Positions 41,228 to 50,135 of a stretch of DNA of 64,000 bases are shown in pieces. Both the position numbers and the translations under genes were made by a program. The notes under the pieces are model-generated. The model ran no database searches. It was not told the origin of the DNA and was given only the letters and a program-made list of their open reading frames with translations. The DNA lies in contig OZ245840.1 of NCBI GenBank assembly GCA_965228775.1, forward strand, positions 434,001-498,000, in the 5' to 3' direction. Source of the stretch: JANQMY01 sp965228775. GTDB lineage: Bacteria; Pseudomonadota; Alphaproteobacteria; JANQMY01. Each line of letters starts with the position of its first letter. Position 1 is the stretch's first letter.

Positions 41228-42118
41228 TTAGGCGTTATTGTGTTTCTTACTTTCATCTTCGAACAACTCTACCAGCAGTTTTGCCAACGGTGTCTCAAGA
41301 GTTTCCGGGCGGATCAAAAGTGCCCCTTCCCATGACGTCGCCATATCCACTTTTATTTCCTTTAACGCCCCACTTTCCAGCTCTTCCCGGAAAACGGCGC
41401 GCGGCCCGGCACACACAGAGTCCGTTGCCAAGGTGTGCTTCTTCAAGAGACCGTAATTGTCGCAAGCAATGTCAGGGTCTCGTGCCGCTGCATCAGGTGT
41501 AACCGATTTCGTCGCCCCTTGTGCCTTGGGCGCCACGAGCGGAAAATCGGCCAGACGATCCTCGATGTTCTTCCGTGTTTTGAAAATCGGGTGCCCTGCC
41601 CGTGCGACGGCAATGATCGCATCCTTCACCAGCGGCTTCGCGGTGATCGCTTTGGGCTCATAATCCTGCGCCCGAAACGGCCCGACGATAATATCCAATT
41701 GCGATGTGTTCAGCAGATGAAGCAATGTGTCTGCATCTTCCGTGACGATCGAAACCTCTACGTGCCGCGTAGCATCCGCAAAACGGCGCAGCACAGTGGG
41801 CAACAGCATCTGCTCAATAATCGGCCCAACACCGATATTGATATTGCCCGCTTCAAGATTGGTCATCAGTTCCACGTGACGTTCGATCTCTTGAATGCGT
41901 GCCTGCAACGGTTCCGACTTCGACAGAACATATTTGGTAACGTCCGTGGGAACGAGACCTGTGGCCGACCGGTGGAAGAGTTTCGCGGCGAGCTTATCTT
42001 CCAAGCGCGCAAGCTTCTTGCTCAAGGTGGGCTGAGACATATGCAGCACGTCTCCAGCCCGCGATAGGCTGCCCACATCGCAAATGGCCTGCATCATTTT
42101 CACATCGGATAAGTCCAT
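41228..42118 (-). CDS. LysR family transcriptional regulator
   Basis: 296 residues from ATG 42118, preceded by GAGG; ATG 42142 would add eight residues. Winged helix: MMQAICDVGSLSRAGDVLHMSQPTLSKKLARLEDKLAAKLFHR. The effector domain (about 88-290) has the normal two-lobe pattern. Divergent from the GST-CoA transferase-SDR genes with about 127 bases between, the arrangement for control of that operon. I could not single out a T-N11-A site. Confidence 0.9.
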   Translation of the reverse strand: MDLSDVKMMQAICDVGSLSRAGDVLHMSQPTLSKKLARLEDKLAAKLFHRSATGLVPTDVTKYVLSKSEPLQARIQEIERHVELMTNLEAGNINIGVGPIIEQMLLPTVLRRFADATRHVEVSIVTEDADTLLHLLNTSQLDIIVGPFRAQDYEPKAITAKPLVKDAIIAVARAGHPIFKTRKNIEDRLADFPLVAPKAQGATKSVTPDAAARDPDIACDNYGLLKKHTLATDSVCAGPRAVFREELESGALKEIKVDMATSWEGALLIRPETLETPLAKLLVELFEDESKKHNNA

Positions 42119-42245
42119 TTCTTTGTCCTCGCTTAGGCGCACTTGACGTGTTCATATATTCCATATTTTTTCCTGTATTACAAAATCTATTCATTTCCTT
42201 ATTATCTCTACTCTCGTTAGCTTCTTGTCCAACAAGGAACCAACG

Positions 42246-42956
42246 ATGAGCAGAATGAAAATCTGGGGAGCGGGAACCACGCGCAGCCATCGCCCCATTT
42301 GGATGGCGGAGGAACTGGGGCTTGACTATGAACACAAGCCCATCGGACCGCGCACGGGTGAAACGCAGACGCCCGAATACACAGAATTAAACCGCAAACA
42401 GAAAATTCCGTTTCTAGAAGATGGAGACATCCACCTGTCGGAAAGCGTCGCTATTTCCCGGCACCTTTTGGTGACCTATGGCGCCGATAGCAACAAAGGG
42501 TCGATCTGGAGCCGCTGCTCTTCCAAGCAAAAGGCCTATGGTGTTTGGAAGCCTGTCAGCCCGAAGCAAAAAGCCAAAGAAGACGAATGGGTTTTCTATA
42601 TCTACGGCGAACTCGACGAAACGAGTCTTTACGTCATGCGGCGTCACAACGACCTTGCTGAAATTTATGGCGCATCGGAGACGGCGGTTAAATCGTCTGC
42701 GGCTTACTTGCAACGGCATCTCGGGATCCTGGCGCAACATCTGGAGGGTCGGCAGCATTTGATGGATGACGGCTTTGGCCTGCCTGACCTTCTGCTGGTG
42801 ACCTGTCTGGATTGGGCGCTCGCTTATGGCGTGGATGTTCCCGCACCCGTTTTGACCTACCGGCAGCTGCACACAAAAAGACCTGCCTACAAATCGTCTG
42901 TCTTCAAAAACTATCCAAAAGAAATCGCGGAGGAACTGACCAATGGGACCGCTTGA
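42246..42956 (+). CDS. glutathione S-transferase-like protein
   Basis: 236 residues from ATG 42246, with AAGGA before it. Thioredoxin-fold half: MKIWGAGTTRSHRPIWMAEELGLDYEHKPIG, NRKQKIPFLEDGDIHLSESVAISRHLL (glutathione-binding ESVAI). All-helical C-terminal half with MDDGFGLPDLLLVTCLDWA. It overlaps the CoA transferase gene by 14 bases, so translation is linked. Such GSTs may open epoxides, remove halogen or isomerise; the substrate is unknown. Confidence 0.87.
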   Translation: MSRMKIWGAGTTRSHRPIWMAEELGLDYEHKPIGPRTGETQTPEYTELNRKQKIPFLEDGDIHLSESVAISRHLLVTYGADSNKGSIWSRCSSKQKAYGVWKPVSPKQKAKEDEWVFYIYGELDETSLYVMRRHNDLAEIYGASETAVKSSAAYLQRHLGILAQHLEGRQHLMDDGFGLPDLLLVTCLDWALAYGVDVPAPVLTYRQLHTKRPAYKSSVFKNYPKEIAEELTNGTA

Positions 42957-44136
42957 AGGAATTAAGGTGCTCGATCTTACGACGATGGTGTCCGGCCCTG
43001 TGGCGGCAATGATGCTCGCCGATCAAGGCGCCGACGTCATTAAGGTGGAGCCCCAACATGGCGAACAACTTCGCCATATGGGCACACCGCACAACGACGT
43101 TTCAGCGATCTTCTACTCGTGCAATCGCGGAAAACGATCCATCACCCTCGACCTCAAATCGGACGACGGAAAAGATGTTCTAAAAGATCTTATCAAGCAG
43201 ACCGACGTGCTGATTCAGAATTTTCGACCCGGCGCCATGGCGCGGATGGGGTTTTCTGATGAGATCATCCGCACCCTGAATCCAAAGCTAATCTACGTTT
43301 CCATCAGCGGTTTCGGAGAACAAGGGCCGTACGCGCATAAGCGCGTCTATGACCCGGTCATCCAAGCATTGAGCGGCGCAACCGACATTCAAGCAGACCG
43401 CGTAACCCGCAAACCGGCCATGTTCCGCATCATCATCGCCGACAAAGTAACATCCGTCACGACCGCACAGGCGGTCTCTTCCGCGCTTTTCCATCGGGAA
43501 CGTACAGGCGAAGGACAGAACATCAACATTTCCATGCTTGAAACCATGCTGGCCTTCTTCTGGCCCGAAGCCATGGGCGGTCTTACCTATGCGGAAAAAG
43601 AGTTCGACGTGACCAAGGAACAGGGCACGATGGATCTTATTTTCCAGACAGAAGATGGCTTCATCACGGCTGGCGCGGTGTCCAACAAAGAATGGGTGGG
43701 CATGTGCAAAGCGCTGAACAAGGAAGACCTCATCACGGATGAGCGCTTTGCAACGTCCAATGCCCGCGTCCTGAATGCGGATGTGCGCAAGCAAATTGTT
43801 GCAGACGAACTTGCTAAATGGCCTTCGGATGAAATCTTGAAGCGGCTCGACGAACACGATGTGCCCAGCGCGCCACTGCTCACCAGGATGGAACTTTTGG
43901 ACCACGAGCAAATCCAGGTAAACGGATCGGTGGAAAGAACCGTATTTGATGGCTTCGGCGAAGTGCGTCAGGCGGTGCCGGCCGCGCGTTTCAGTGAGAC
44001 GCCAAGTGAAATCAAAAACCCGGCCCCGAAACTCGGACAGCATTCCACGGAAATACTTACGGAACTCGGTTACGACCAATCAAAGCGTGACGCTCTGTTG
44101 CAAGGAAATGTGGTGACCGCGCCAAGCGGCGTCTAG
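42943..44136 (+). CDS. CaiB/BaiF family CoA-transferase (class III)
   Basis: 397 residues. GPLEGIKVLDLTTMVSGPVAAMMLADQGADVIKVEPQHGEQLR is the classical start; SCNRGKRSITLDLKSDDGK, NFRPGAMARMGF and YVSISGFGEQGPYAHKRVYDPVIQALSG follow. It transfers CoA between an acyl-CoA and a free acid, activating a carboxylic acid for breakdown. Start overlaps the GST end. The SDR gene follows 36 bases later with its own AGGAGG site. Confidence 0.93.
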   Translation: MGPLEGIKVLDLTTMVSGPVAAMMLADQGADVIKVEPQHGEQLRHMGTPHNDVSAIFYSCNRGKRSITLDLKSDDGKDVLKDLIKQTDVLIQNFRPGAMARMGFSDEIIRTLNPKLIYVSISGFGEQGPYAHKRVYDPVIQALSGATDIQADRVTRKPAMFRIIIADKVTSVTTAQAVSSALFHRERTGEGQNINISMLETMLAFFWPEAMGGLTYAEKEFDVTKEQGTMDLIFQTEDGFITAGAVSNKEWVGMCKALNKEDLITDERFATSNARVLNADVRKQIVADELAKWPSDEILKRLDEHDVPSAPLLTRMELLDHEQIQVNGSVERTVFDGFGEVRQAVPAARFSETPSEIKNPAPKLGQHSTEILTELGYDQSKRDALLQGNVVTAPSGV

Positions 44137-44172
44137 CCCCAAGGCAAAGAAGCCCAACGAGGAGGAAAGAAA

Positions 44173-44940
44173 ATGAAACCAGTCTGTCTCGTACTTGGCG
44201 CAGGCGCCGGCATTGGCGGCCATGCCGGAAAACGCTTTGCCCAAGAAGGGTTCCATACGGTGCTATGCCGCCGAAGCGACGAAGAAGGCCTTCAAAAACT
44301 TGTGGCCGATATCGAAGCCGATGGTGGCGAGGCTTCTGGCCGCCTTGTTAATGCCGTCCAAGAAGGTGCAATCGAGGAACTCGTGGCCTCCGTTGAGGTC
44401 GATATCGGTCCGATCGACGTGGTGGTCTACAATTTGGGCGCACAGATCGGCAATCGGGCACTCGGCGACACGTCACTCAAAGTTTTTGAGCTTGGTTGGC
44501 GCATGGCGACTTTCGGACTGTTTCGTCTAGCATCGGCGCTCTTCCCTCTTATGGAGCAACGCGGCCGTGGCACGATCTTGGTCACCTCCGCCACGTCATC
44601 CGTACGCGGAAATGCCGGGCAGCACTCCCATGCCGCCGCCATGGGCGGCAGACGCATGCTGTGTCAGACGCTCAATGCGGAATTCGCCAAGAAAGGCATT
44701 CACATTGCCCATATCATCGTGGACGGCGCGGTCGATGCGCCGGATACGCTTGGAAAAATGTTGGGGGCGGAACGGTTCCAGGCGCTTCGCGAAGCACGGG
44801 GTCTGGAACATGATGGCCTGTTGCTGCCCGAACACATTGCCGAAACCTATTTTCACGTGTCTCAGCAACACCGTTCCGCTTGGACCCACGAGCTGGACTT
44901 GCGGACATTCTCCGATACCGCCTGGTGGAATCACGAATAG
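44173..44940 (+). CDS. SDR-like protein with altered active site
   Basis: 255 residues. The Rossmann motif is LGAGAGIGGHAGKRFA (8-23). The region expected to hold Tyr-x-x-x-Lys reads QHSHAAAMGGRRML: the Tyr is His and the Lys is missing. Ser in ATSSVRG is kept. So it is either a non-classical SDR with another proton donor, or a binding protein. Last gene of the GST-CoA transferase unit. Converges with the PhyH gene. Confidence 0.8.
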   Translation: MKPVCLVLGAGAGIGGHAGKRFAQEGFHTVLCRRSDEEGLQKLVADIEADGGEASGRLVNAVQEGAIEELVASVEVDIGPIDVVVYNLGAQIGNRALGDTSLKVFELGWRMATFGLFRLASALFPLMEQRGRGTILVTSATSSVRGNAGQHSHAAAMGGRRMLCQTLNAEFAKKGIHIAHIIVDGAVDAPDTLGKMLGAERFQALREARGLEHDGLLLPEHIAETYFHVSQQHRSAWTHELDLRTFSDTAWWNHE

Positions 44941-44952
44941 GAGGCTGCCAGT

Positions 44953-45786
44953 CTAAGGACGGTCTAACAGCAAACCTGCATCCTCATAATTCACCATGCC
45001 CAGCCGTGCGGCTGCCGGTGGAACATAAGAACGGAAGCCCAACATGCGCTGTACATGTTCAGGCATGGTGCGGGCTTCATCCAGGGTGGTTGTGAGTTGA
45101 TGGTTTTCCTCGGCCCGCAGCCAGCCCAGGCAGAACCCCGCATGGAGGCCCACACGCCATTGGTCGCTTGAGTGGTTCTCACCGCCACCATGAATGACCT
45201 TCCCGCTATAAAGCAGCGCATCGCCTGCTTTCATCAGCGCCTGGCAAGTGGTGCCTTCCGGGACGTCCGGCATCTCGCCCGGCCATTTATGACTGCCTGG
45301 CGCGATTACTGTGGCGCCATTTTCTTCCGTAAAATCGGTCAGCGCAAAAATAGCCGTGATCGTAATCTCGTGATCGCGGCCTGCTGCTTCCGGCCAATTC
45401 AGTTCGTCGCGGTGGAGCATTTGCGGCGTTTCCCCCGGACCAATGCAAATAAGCTGCCCGGTGTTCAGGTAGTAATTATCCGCCCCCAGATAATGATCGC
45501 CCATTTCACGGTAAAGCTCATCGCACAACAGATCACACCAGGCTTTTGACTTGCCCGCGAGCCCGGTTATCCGTTTCGTGACTTCACCATGAAACTCTTT
45601 CCAAAACTCATTACCGCCTTGAACGCCGGGCGTATGCTCCTTTACCAACGGCATGGCGTCGTCCCGGAGGCGCGCCAACATATCCGGACTAATAAATCCA
45701 TCCACGATGACACCGCCATCTTCATCAATTGCGTTCCAAATAGCCTGCGGATCGACGGATCTTGCTAGATGTTTCAACGACGGCAT
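44953..45786 (-). CDS. phytanoyl-CoA dioxygenase (PhyH) family protein
   Basis: 277 residues. A 2-oxoglutarate/iron(II) oxygenase: His125 and Asp127 in MLHRDELNW, and the distal His199 in GKVIHGGGENHS, followed by a possible Arg for 2-oxoglutarate (RVGLHAG). It hydroxylates an alpha carbon or other C-H of an acyl or small molecule. Divergent from a TetR gene with a 16-base palindrome between, so it is likely the target. Confidence 0.87.
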   Translation of the reverse strand: MPSLKHLARSVDPQAIWNAIDEDGGVIVDGFISPDMLARLRDDAMPLVKEHTPGVQGGNEFWKEFHGEVTKRITGLAGKSKAWCDLLCDELYREMGDHYLGADNYYLNTGQLICIGPGETPQMLHRDELNWPEAAGRDHEITITAIFALTDFTEENGATVIAPGSHKWPGEMPDVPEGTTCQALMKAGDALLYSGKVIHGGGENHSSDQWRVGLHAGFCLGWLRAEENHQLTTTLDEARTMPEHVQRMLGFRSYVPPAAARLGMVNYEDAGLLLDRP

Positions 45787-45815
45787 GGCTGTATCTCCAG
45801 CGTTTTCGCTTGTAA

Positions 45816-45831
45816 CATATCAATTGATATG
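45816..45831. promoter_or_regulatory. 16-base perfect palindrome between PhyH and TetR genes
   Basis: CATATCAA / TTGATATG, 30 bases before the PhyH start and 41 before the TetR start. Probable operator for both divergent promoters. Confidence 0.6.
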
Positions 45832-45872
45832 CTATAAAATCCCGCGAGTCAACACAGAAAGCACAGACCTCT

Positions 45873-46442
45873 ATGCCCCGTCCCGCGCACCCGGAACAGC
45901 GCCGCGCCGAAGTGGTGCAAGGCGCATTCAAGCTCCTCGCCAGAGACGGTGTGGAAGGATTTTCCATGCGCGGCGTGGCACACGAAGCCGGCTGCACCAT
46001 CGGTCTAATCAATCACTGGTTCGGCTCTAAAGACGAACTCATCGACGCGGCCCTAGCGCAGGCCATTGAAGAAGCCTTGTCCCGGTCCAGCCAAATGACG
46101 AATGGGGAAATGGAAACGGGCCTTGCGGAATTCCTGCCGTTGGACGAAACACGCACGGCGGAGTTGCGCATTTGGCTTGCCTTTTGGGCCCTCGCGATCA
46201 GCCGGCCGGAACTTAAGGACAAACACAATGCGCGCGCGGATGAGCTGCGCAAGCGTCTGAAAAAGGACGCAACGGCCCGGGGGTTGAAAAGCGAACAGAT
46301 CGCAAAGGCAGTGGATGTGGTGATGCCGTTGCTGGACGGCATTGCCGTCAATGCGTTGATGGACCCGGACTATTGGACACCGTCCCGCCAGCTTAGGACC
46401 TTGCGCACCACGCTTGATGCATTGAAAATTCACCCGAACTGA
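45873..46442 (+). CDS. TetR family transcriptional regulator
   Basis: 189 residues. Opens as RPAHPEQRRAEVVQGAFKLLARDGVEGFSMRGVAHEAGCTIGLINHWFGSKDELI. The GLINHWF recognition helix and the C-terminal helices (LDETRTAELRIWLAFWA) resemble the BetI type of TetR. It is divergent from the PhyH gene. The effector might be a quaternary amine or an acyl compound, which is speculation. Confidence 0.88.
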   Translation: MPRPAHPEQRRAEVVQGAFKLLARDGVEGFSMRGVAHEAGCTIGLINHWFGSKDELIDAALAQAIEEALSRSSQMTNGEMETGLAEFLPLDETRTAELRIWLAFWALAISRPELKDKHNARADELRKRLKKDATARGLKSEQIAKAVDVVMPLLDGIAVNALMDPDYWTPSRQLRTLRTTLDALKIHPN

Positions 46443-46542
46443 TCCGCTATTGCAAAATTCCCTAAATGTAATCAAACACTTGGCGCCTGTTTCGCTGCGA
46501 GCTAGGATGTAAAAAACAGGATCATCCAACGGGGAGTAAACA

Positions 46543-47142
46543 ATGGCATTATCTCAGACCACAGAACATGAAGTCGTCTCAATTTATCCGTTCTCTGACG
46601 AAGACCGCGACACGCTTCTCGACTATGCAGGCGAAGCCGTGTTGATGTGGTCAACGAAAGATGGCTGGCCCGTCGGCGTCACCCATGCTTATGTCTGGAA
46701 GGACGGTAAAGTGTGGCTCACATTCGCCGTGCATCGCCACCGGGCGGCGGCCATCAAACGTGACCCACGGGTTTCCGTAAATGTCAGCAGCGCAAGCTAC
46801 GGTGCGGCAGCACCAGACGGCGCACCAACTGGCGCCATCACCATCAAAGGCCGCGCTGAGTTTCATGATGACGATGAAACAAAGAAATGGTTCTACCCTG
46901 CCTTATCGAAAAAAGTGAATCCGAATAGCGCCGATGGTGAGGCTTTCTTTAACAAGCTTCTGGATACGCCGCTGCGCACCATCATCTCTGTAACGCCGGA
47001 AAAGTACATCATGTACAATAGCGGCCTTGCCGACCGGCATATGCAGGGGACGGTTGACGAATCAGAATTGGGCGAACGGCAAAGCGCGGACGCAACGCGT
47101 ATGAATAAGGAACGGGAAAAGCGCGGCCTGGCACCGAAGTAA
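46543..47142 (+). CDS. pyridoxamine 5'-phosphate oxidase-like flavin protein
   Basis: 199 residues. Split-barrel fold: VLMWSTKDGWPVGVTHAYVWKDGKVWLTFAVHRHRAAAIKRDPRVSVNVSS is the family core, with GAITIKGRAEFHDDDE after it. Such proteins bind FMN, F420 or heme; the basic His-Arg-His-Arg stretch would face the cofactor phosphate. The N- and C-terminal parts are not typical of PdxH, so it is not the vitamin B6 enzyme. Starts after GGGGAG and ends at a terminator. Confidence 0.8.
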   Translation: MALSQTTEHEVVSIYPFSDEDRDTLLDYAGEAVLMWSTKDGWPVGVTHAYVWKDGKVWLTFAVHRHRAAAIKRDPRVSVNVSSASYGAAAPDGAPTGAITIKGRAEFHDDDETKKWFYPALSKKVNPNSADGEAFFNKLLDTPLRTIISVTPEKYIMYNSGLADRHMQGTVDESELGERQSADATRMNKEREKRGLAPK

Positions 47143-47169
47143 GCACAGCCTTTCAGTGGATAAGTTGCG

Positions 47170-47200
47170 AAGAGCGCCACATATTTGCGGCGCTCTTTTT
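47170..47200 (+). terminator. rho-independent terminator
   Basis: AAGAGCGCC (47170-47178) pairs with GGCGCTCTT (47189-47197) around a 10-base loop, and continues into T-rich sequence. It ends the flavin-protein gene and insulates dnaB. Confidence 0.88.
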
Positions 47201-47318
47201 CTTTTTGCTTAGAAGTCTTACTCGCAAATCGCGACAACAAACTTGGCGAAAACTATTTTTTGTCTCAAATGGCACGAAACTGTTGTTGCTTTAAAAACCT
47301 TTACTCAAAAGAGTTGCG

Positions 47319-47358
47319 TTTCCACATTATCCACAGGGAACAAGTTTCTTGTGGAAAT
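47319..47358. promoter_or_regulatory. DnaA-box cluster before dnaB
   Basis: TTATCCACA (47327-47335) is the exact consensus DnaA box. TTTCCACA (47319-47326) lies next to it and TGTGGAAAT (47350-47358) is the same site inverted. The three sit in an AT-rich stretch 49 to 88 bases before dnaB. The outer two also form an 8-base inverted repeat. Confidence 0.6.
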
Positions 47359-47406
47359 CTAACAGACACCGTTTTCGTTTTATGAAAGTGGCAGTATAAA
47401 CTGGGA

Positions 47407-48942
47407 ATGAACGCATCGATCCCCCCAGACCACGACTATCCAGACGACCACGCGCCGCCGCCGGAACCGATTCAGCACGAGCAGGCGCGCGAACTGCCTT
47501 TCAATATCGAAGCAGAACAAGCATTGCTGGGGGCGATCCTTTACAGCAACAAAGCATACGAACGCGTTTCTGATTTTTTGTTGCCGGAACACTTCTACGA
47601 CCCGGTGCACGCGCATATCTATGAAGTATGCGGTGAACTCATTCGCCGGGGGCAGATCGCGAGCCCCATCACGCTGAAGTCTTACTTCGTTCAGAACCCC
47701 GCCCTCAAAGCGCTGGAAGGCGGCGGCGCTGGATATCTCGCGCGCCTCGCCGGTGCCACCGTATCGGTTTTCAATGCGAAGGATTTTGGCCAAACCATTT
47801 ACGATTTGGCTGTGCGCCGCGAACTCATCGCCATTGGCGATGAAATGCAGGAAGTCGCCTACGATTCGCCCATCGATCTATCCCCAGCTGATCAGATCGA
47901 AAGCATTGAAGGCCAGCTCTTTCAACTGGCGGAAAAAGGCAAAGTAAATTCCGGATTCTTGAAGTTCGATATCGCTTCCCAAAAAGCGATCGAGTTGGCG
48001 GAGCTGGCTTATAAGAAGCCGGAAGGTGTTTCAGGCATCGCCACGGGCCTCTCGGATTTGGATGAAAAGCTTGGCGGGCTTCAGCCGTCAGACCTCATCA
48101 TCGTGGCCGGCCGTCCAGGCATGGGCAAAACGGCGCTTGCCACAAACATCGCCTTTCACGTGGCAAAACACTTCCGGACAGAACAGAACGATACAAACCA
48201 AGAGCGAACGGTTGACGGTGGCCGCGTGGCCTTCTTCTCCCTCGAAATGTCGTCGGAACAATTGGCAACACGTATCTTGTCCGAACAATCGCGTGTCAGC
48301 TCCAGCGCCATTCGCAAAGGCACGATTGACGAAGAAGACTTCCGCCGCTTCGCCAAAGCCGTGACCGACCTCCAACATATTCCTCTGTATATTGACGAAA
48401 CCGGTGGCATTTCCATCGCGACGCTGGCGTCGCGCGCACGGCGGTTAAAGCGCACCGCTGGCGGTCTTGACCTTATCGTTGTCGATTATCTCCAACTTGC
48501 CACCGGCGCGGGAAAACGCGGCAGCGATAACCGGGTGCTTGAAGTGGGCGAGATCACCGGCGGGCTTAAGGCACTGGCCAAGGAGCTGGAAGTACCGGTC
48601 ATCGCGCTCTCGCAGCTCAGCCGTGCCGTGGAAAGCCGGGACGATAAAAGACCGAACCTTTCGGACCTGCGCGAATCCGGGTCTATTGAGCAAGACGCAG
48701 ACGTTGTTATGTTCGTTTTCCGGGAAGCGTATTATGTCAACAACCGGGAGCCGACCGAAGGGACGGCGGAACATGAAACCTGGCAACAAGATATGGAACG
48801 GGTGCAAGGCAAGGCGGAAGTCATTATCGCCAAACAGCGCCACGGTCCCGTGGGCAAAGTAGAGCTGTACTTTGAGGAACGGTTTACAAAGTTTGGTAAT
48901 TTGGATCGCCACCACACAGAAGATATGGGTGGCTTCTCCTAA
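47407..48942 (+). CDS. dnaB: replicative DNA helicase DnaB
   Basis: 511 residues. N-terminal scaffold domain (about 31-140) starts with LPFNIEAEQALLGAILY. The RecA-like motor has Walker A GRPGMGKT (235-242), FFSLEMSSEQLATR, and VVDYLQLATG, and the arginine-finger region near the C-terminus (KAEVIIAKQRHGPVGKVELYFE). It moves ahead of the replication fork as a hexamer. The first 30 residues are Pro/Asp-rich and unusual in E. coli but common in alphaproteobacteria. The gene follows a DnaA-box cluster. Confidence 0.96.
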   Translation: MNASIPPDHDYPDDHAPPPEPIQHEQARELPFNIEAEQALLGAILYSNKAYERVSDFLLPEHFYDPVHAHIYEVCGELIRRGQIASPITLKSYFVQNPALKALEGGGAGYLARLAGATVSVFNAKDFGQTIYDLAVRRELIAIGDEMQEVAYDSPIDLSPADQIESIEGQLFQLAEKGKVNSGFLKFDIASQKAIELAELAYKKPEGVSGIATGLSDLDEKLGGLQPSDLIIVAGRPGMGKTALATNIAFHVAKHFRTEQNDTNQERTVDGGRVAFFSLEMSSEQLATRILSEQSRVSSSAIRKGTIDEEDFRRFAKAVTDLQHIPLYIDETGGISIATLASRARRLKRTAGGLDLIVVDYLQLATGAGKRGSDNRVLEVGEITGGLKALAKELEVPVIALSQLSRAVESRDDKRPNLSDLRESGSIEQDADVVMFVFREAYYVNNREPTEGTAEHETWQQDMERVQGKAEVIIAKQRHGPVGKVELYFEERFTKFGNLDRHHTEDMGGFS

Positions 48943-48971
48943 AGCGGTTGGGCCAGTTCGGAAACGGCGCA

Positions 48972-50135
48972 ATGTATAAGCATAGCGTTAAGGCCTATCG
49001 CAAGGGGTTGGCGGCGTCGGAATGCGCCTGGCTGACCGTTGATTTAAATGCCATTGCGAGGAACTACAGGAAGCTTTGCACGCTTGCGCCTGGTGCCGAG
49101 GTCATGGCCACGGTCAAGGCAGATGCGTATGGGCTGGGTGTGGAACATGTGGCGCCCGCCCTTGTTGCTGCCGGCTGCAAGGCTTTCTTTGTGGCGCTGG
49201 TCTCGGAAGGGGCGGACCTCAGGCGCATCCTCGACGACCATGGTCTCTCCGCCGATATCTATGTCCTGAATGGATTCCAAAAAGGCAGCGAGGCCGCGTT
49301 CGGGGCGGCAACGCTTTACCCGGTTCTCAATTCCATGGCGCAGATCGCCGACTGGCAATCTGCTGGCAGCCCGATGGCGGCTGCTCTGCACATAGATACA
49401 GGCATGAACCGGCTTGGATTGTCTCCCGAAGAAGCTGGCGGATTGGAGCCAAAGCTGCTCTCCGGCCTCAATATCAATCTGGTCATGAGCCATCTCGCCT
49501 GCGCCGATGAGCCCAACCACCCAAAGAATGAAGAACAAAGAAAGCTTTTCGAAACCCTGTCGAAACCATTCGGGGGTATTCGAAAAAGCTTGTGTAATTC
49601 TGCGGGAATTTTGTTGGGGGATGCTTATCATGGAAATGTGGTACGGCCGGGCATTGCGCTCTATGGCGGCGCGCCGCAAAAATCAAATTCCGTTGAGTTT
49701 GAACCTGTTGTGACGCTTTCTTCAAAGATCCTTCAAGTGCGCCAGATTGACAAAGATCAGACCGTCGGATATGGGGCAACACATCGGGCATCTGCGCCTA
49801 CCCGAGTGGCCACGCTAGGGCTTGGATATGCAGATGGCTATCGTTGGGGCCTTGGCGGGAAGGCCCGGGGATTTTTGGCTGAGACAGGGGTGCCGGTTTT
49901 GGGGCGTATCTCCATGGACTTGACCACGATCGATGTGAGCGGTGTCGCCGAAGATGAAGCACAGCCAGGTGCTGTTGTGACGTTGCTCAATGATCAAATC
50001 ACGATCAATGAGGCTGCCGAGCTGGCCGGGACCATCCCCTATGAAATAATCACCGGGTTAGGATCCCGCTTTCACCGCACCTATGAGAACGTTGATTCTG
50101 AAGGACAATCCGTCACGGTGGGAGATTTAGGATGA
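48972..50135 (+). CDS. alr: alanine racemase
   Basis: 387 residues from ATG 48972; TTG 48948 is an alternative. The PLP lysine is Lys49 in ATVKADAYGLG; the C-terminal domain has VGYGATHRA with the catalytic Tyr, LGLGYADGY and GRISMDLTTID. It makes D-alanine for peptidoglycan. It lies 29 bases after dnaB and overlaps mlaE by 4 bases. No regulator is nearby, so a housekeeping role is likely. Confidence 0.94.
   Translation: MYKHSVKAYRKGLAASECAWLTVDLNAIARNYRKLCTLAPGAEVMATVKADAYGLGVEHVAPALVAAGCKAFFVALVSEGADLRRILDDHGLSADIYVLNGFQKGSEAAFGAATLYPVLNSMAQIADWQSAGSPMAAALHIDTGMNRLGLSPEEAGGLEPKLLSGLNINLVMSHLACADEPNHPKNEEQRKLFETLSKPFGGIRKSLCNSAGILLGDAYHGNVVRPGIALYGGAPQKSNSVEFEPVVTLSSKILQVRQIDKDQTVGYGATHRASAPTRVATLGLGYADGYRWGLGGKARGFLAETGVPVLGRISMDLTTIDVSGVAEDEAQPGAVVTLLNDQITINEAAELAGTIPYEIITGLGSRFHRTYENVDSEGQSVTVGDLG

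Noticed and set aside
47185..47385. 66-residue ORF before dnaB
   Set aside because: It covers the terminator tail and the DnaA boxes, and lacks a ribosome site.
47143..47406. Chromosomal replication origin before dnaB
   Set aside because: Only three DnaA-like boxes and no typical origin neighbours; a regulatory role is more likely.
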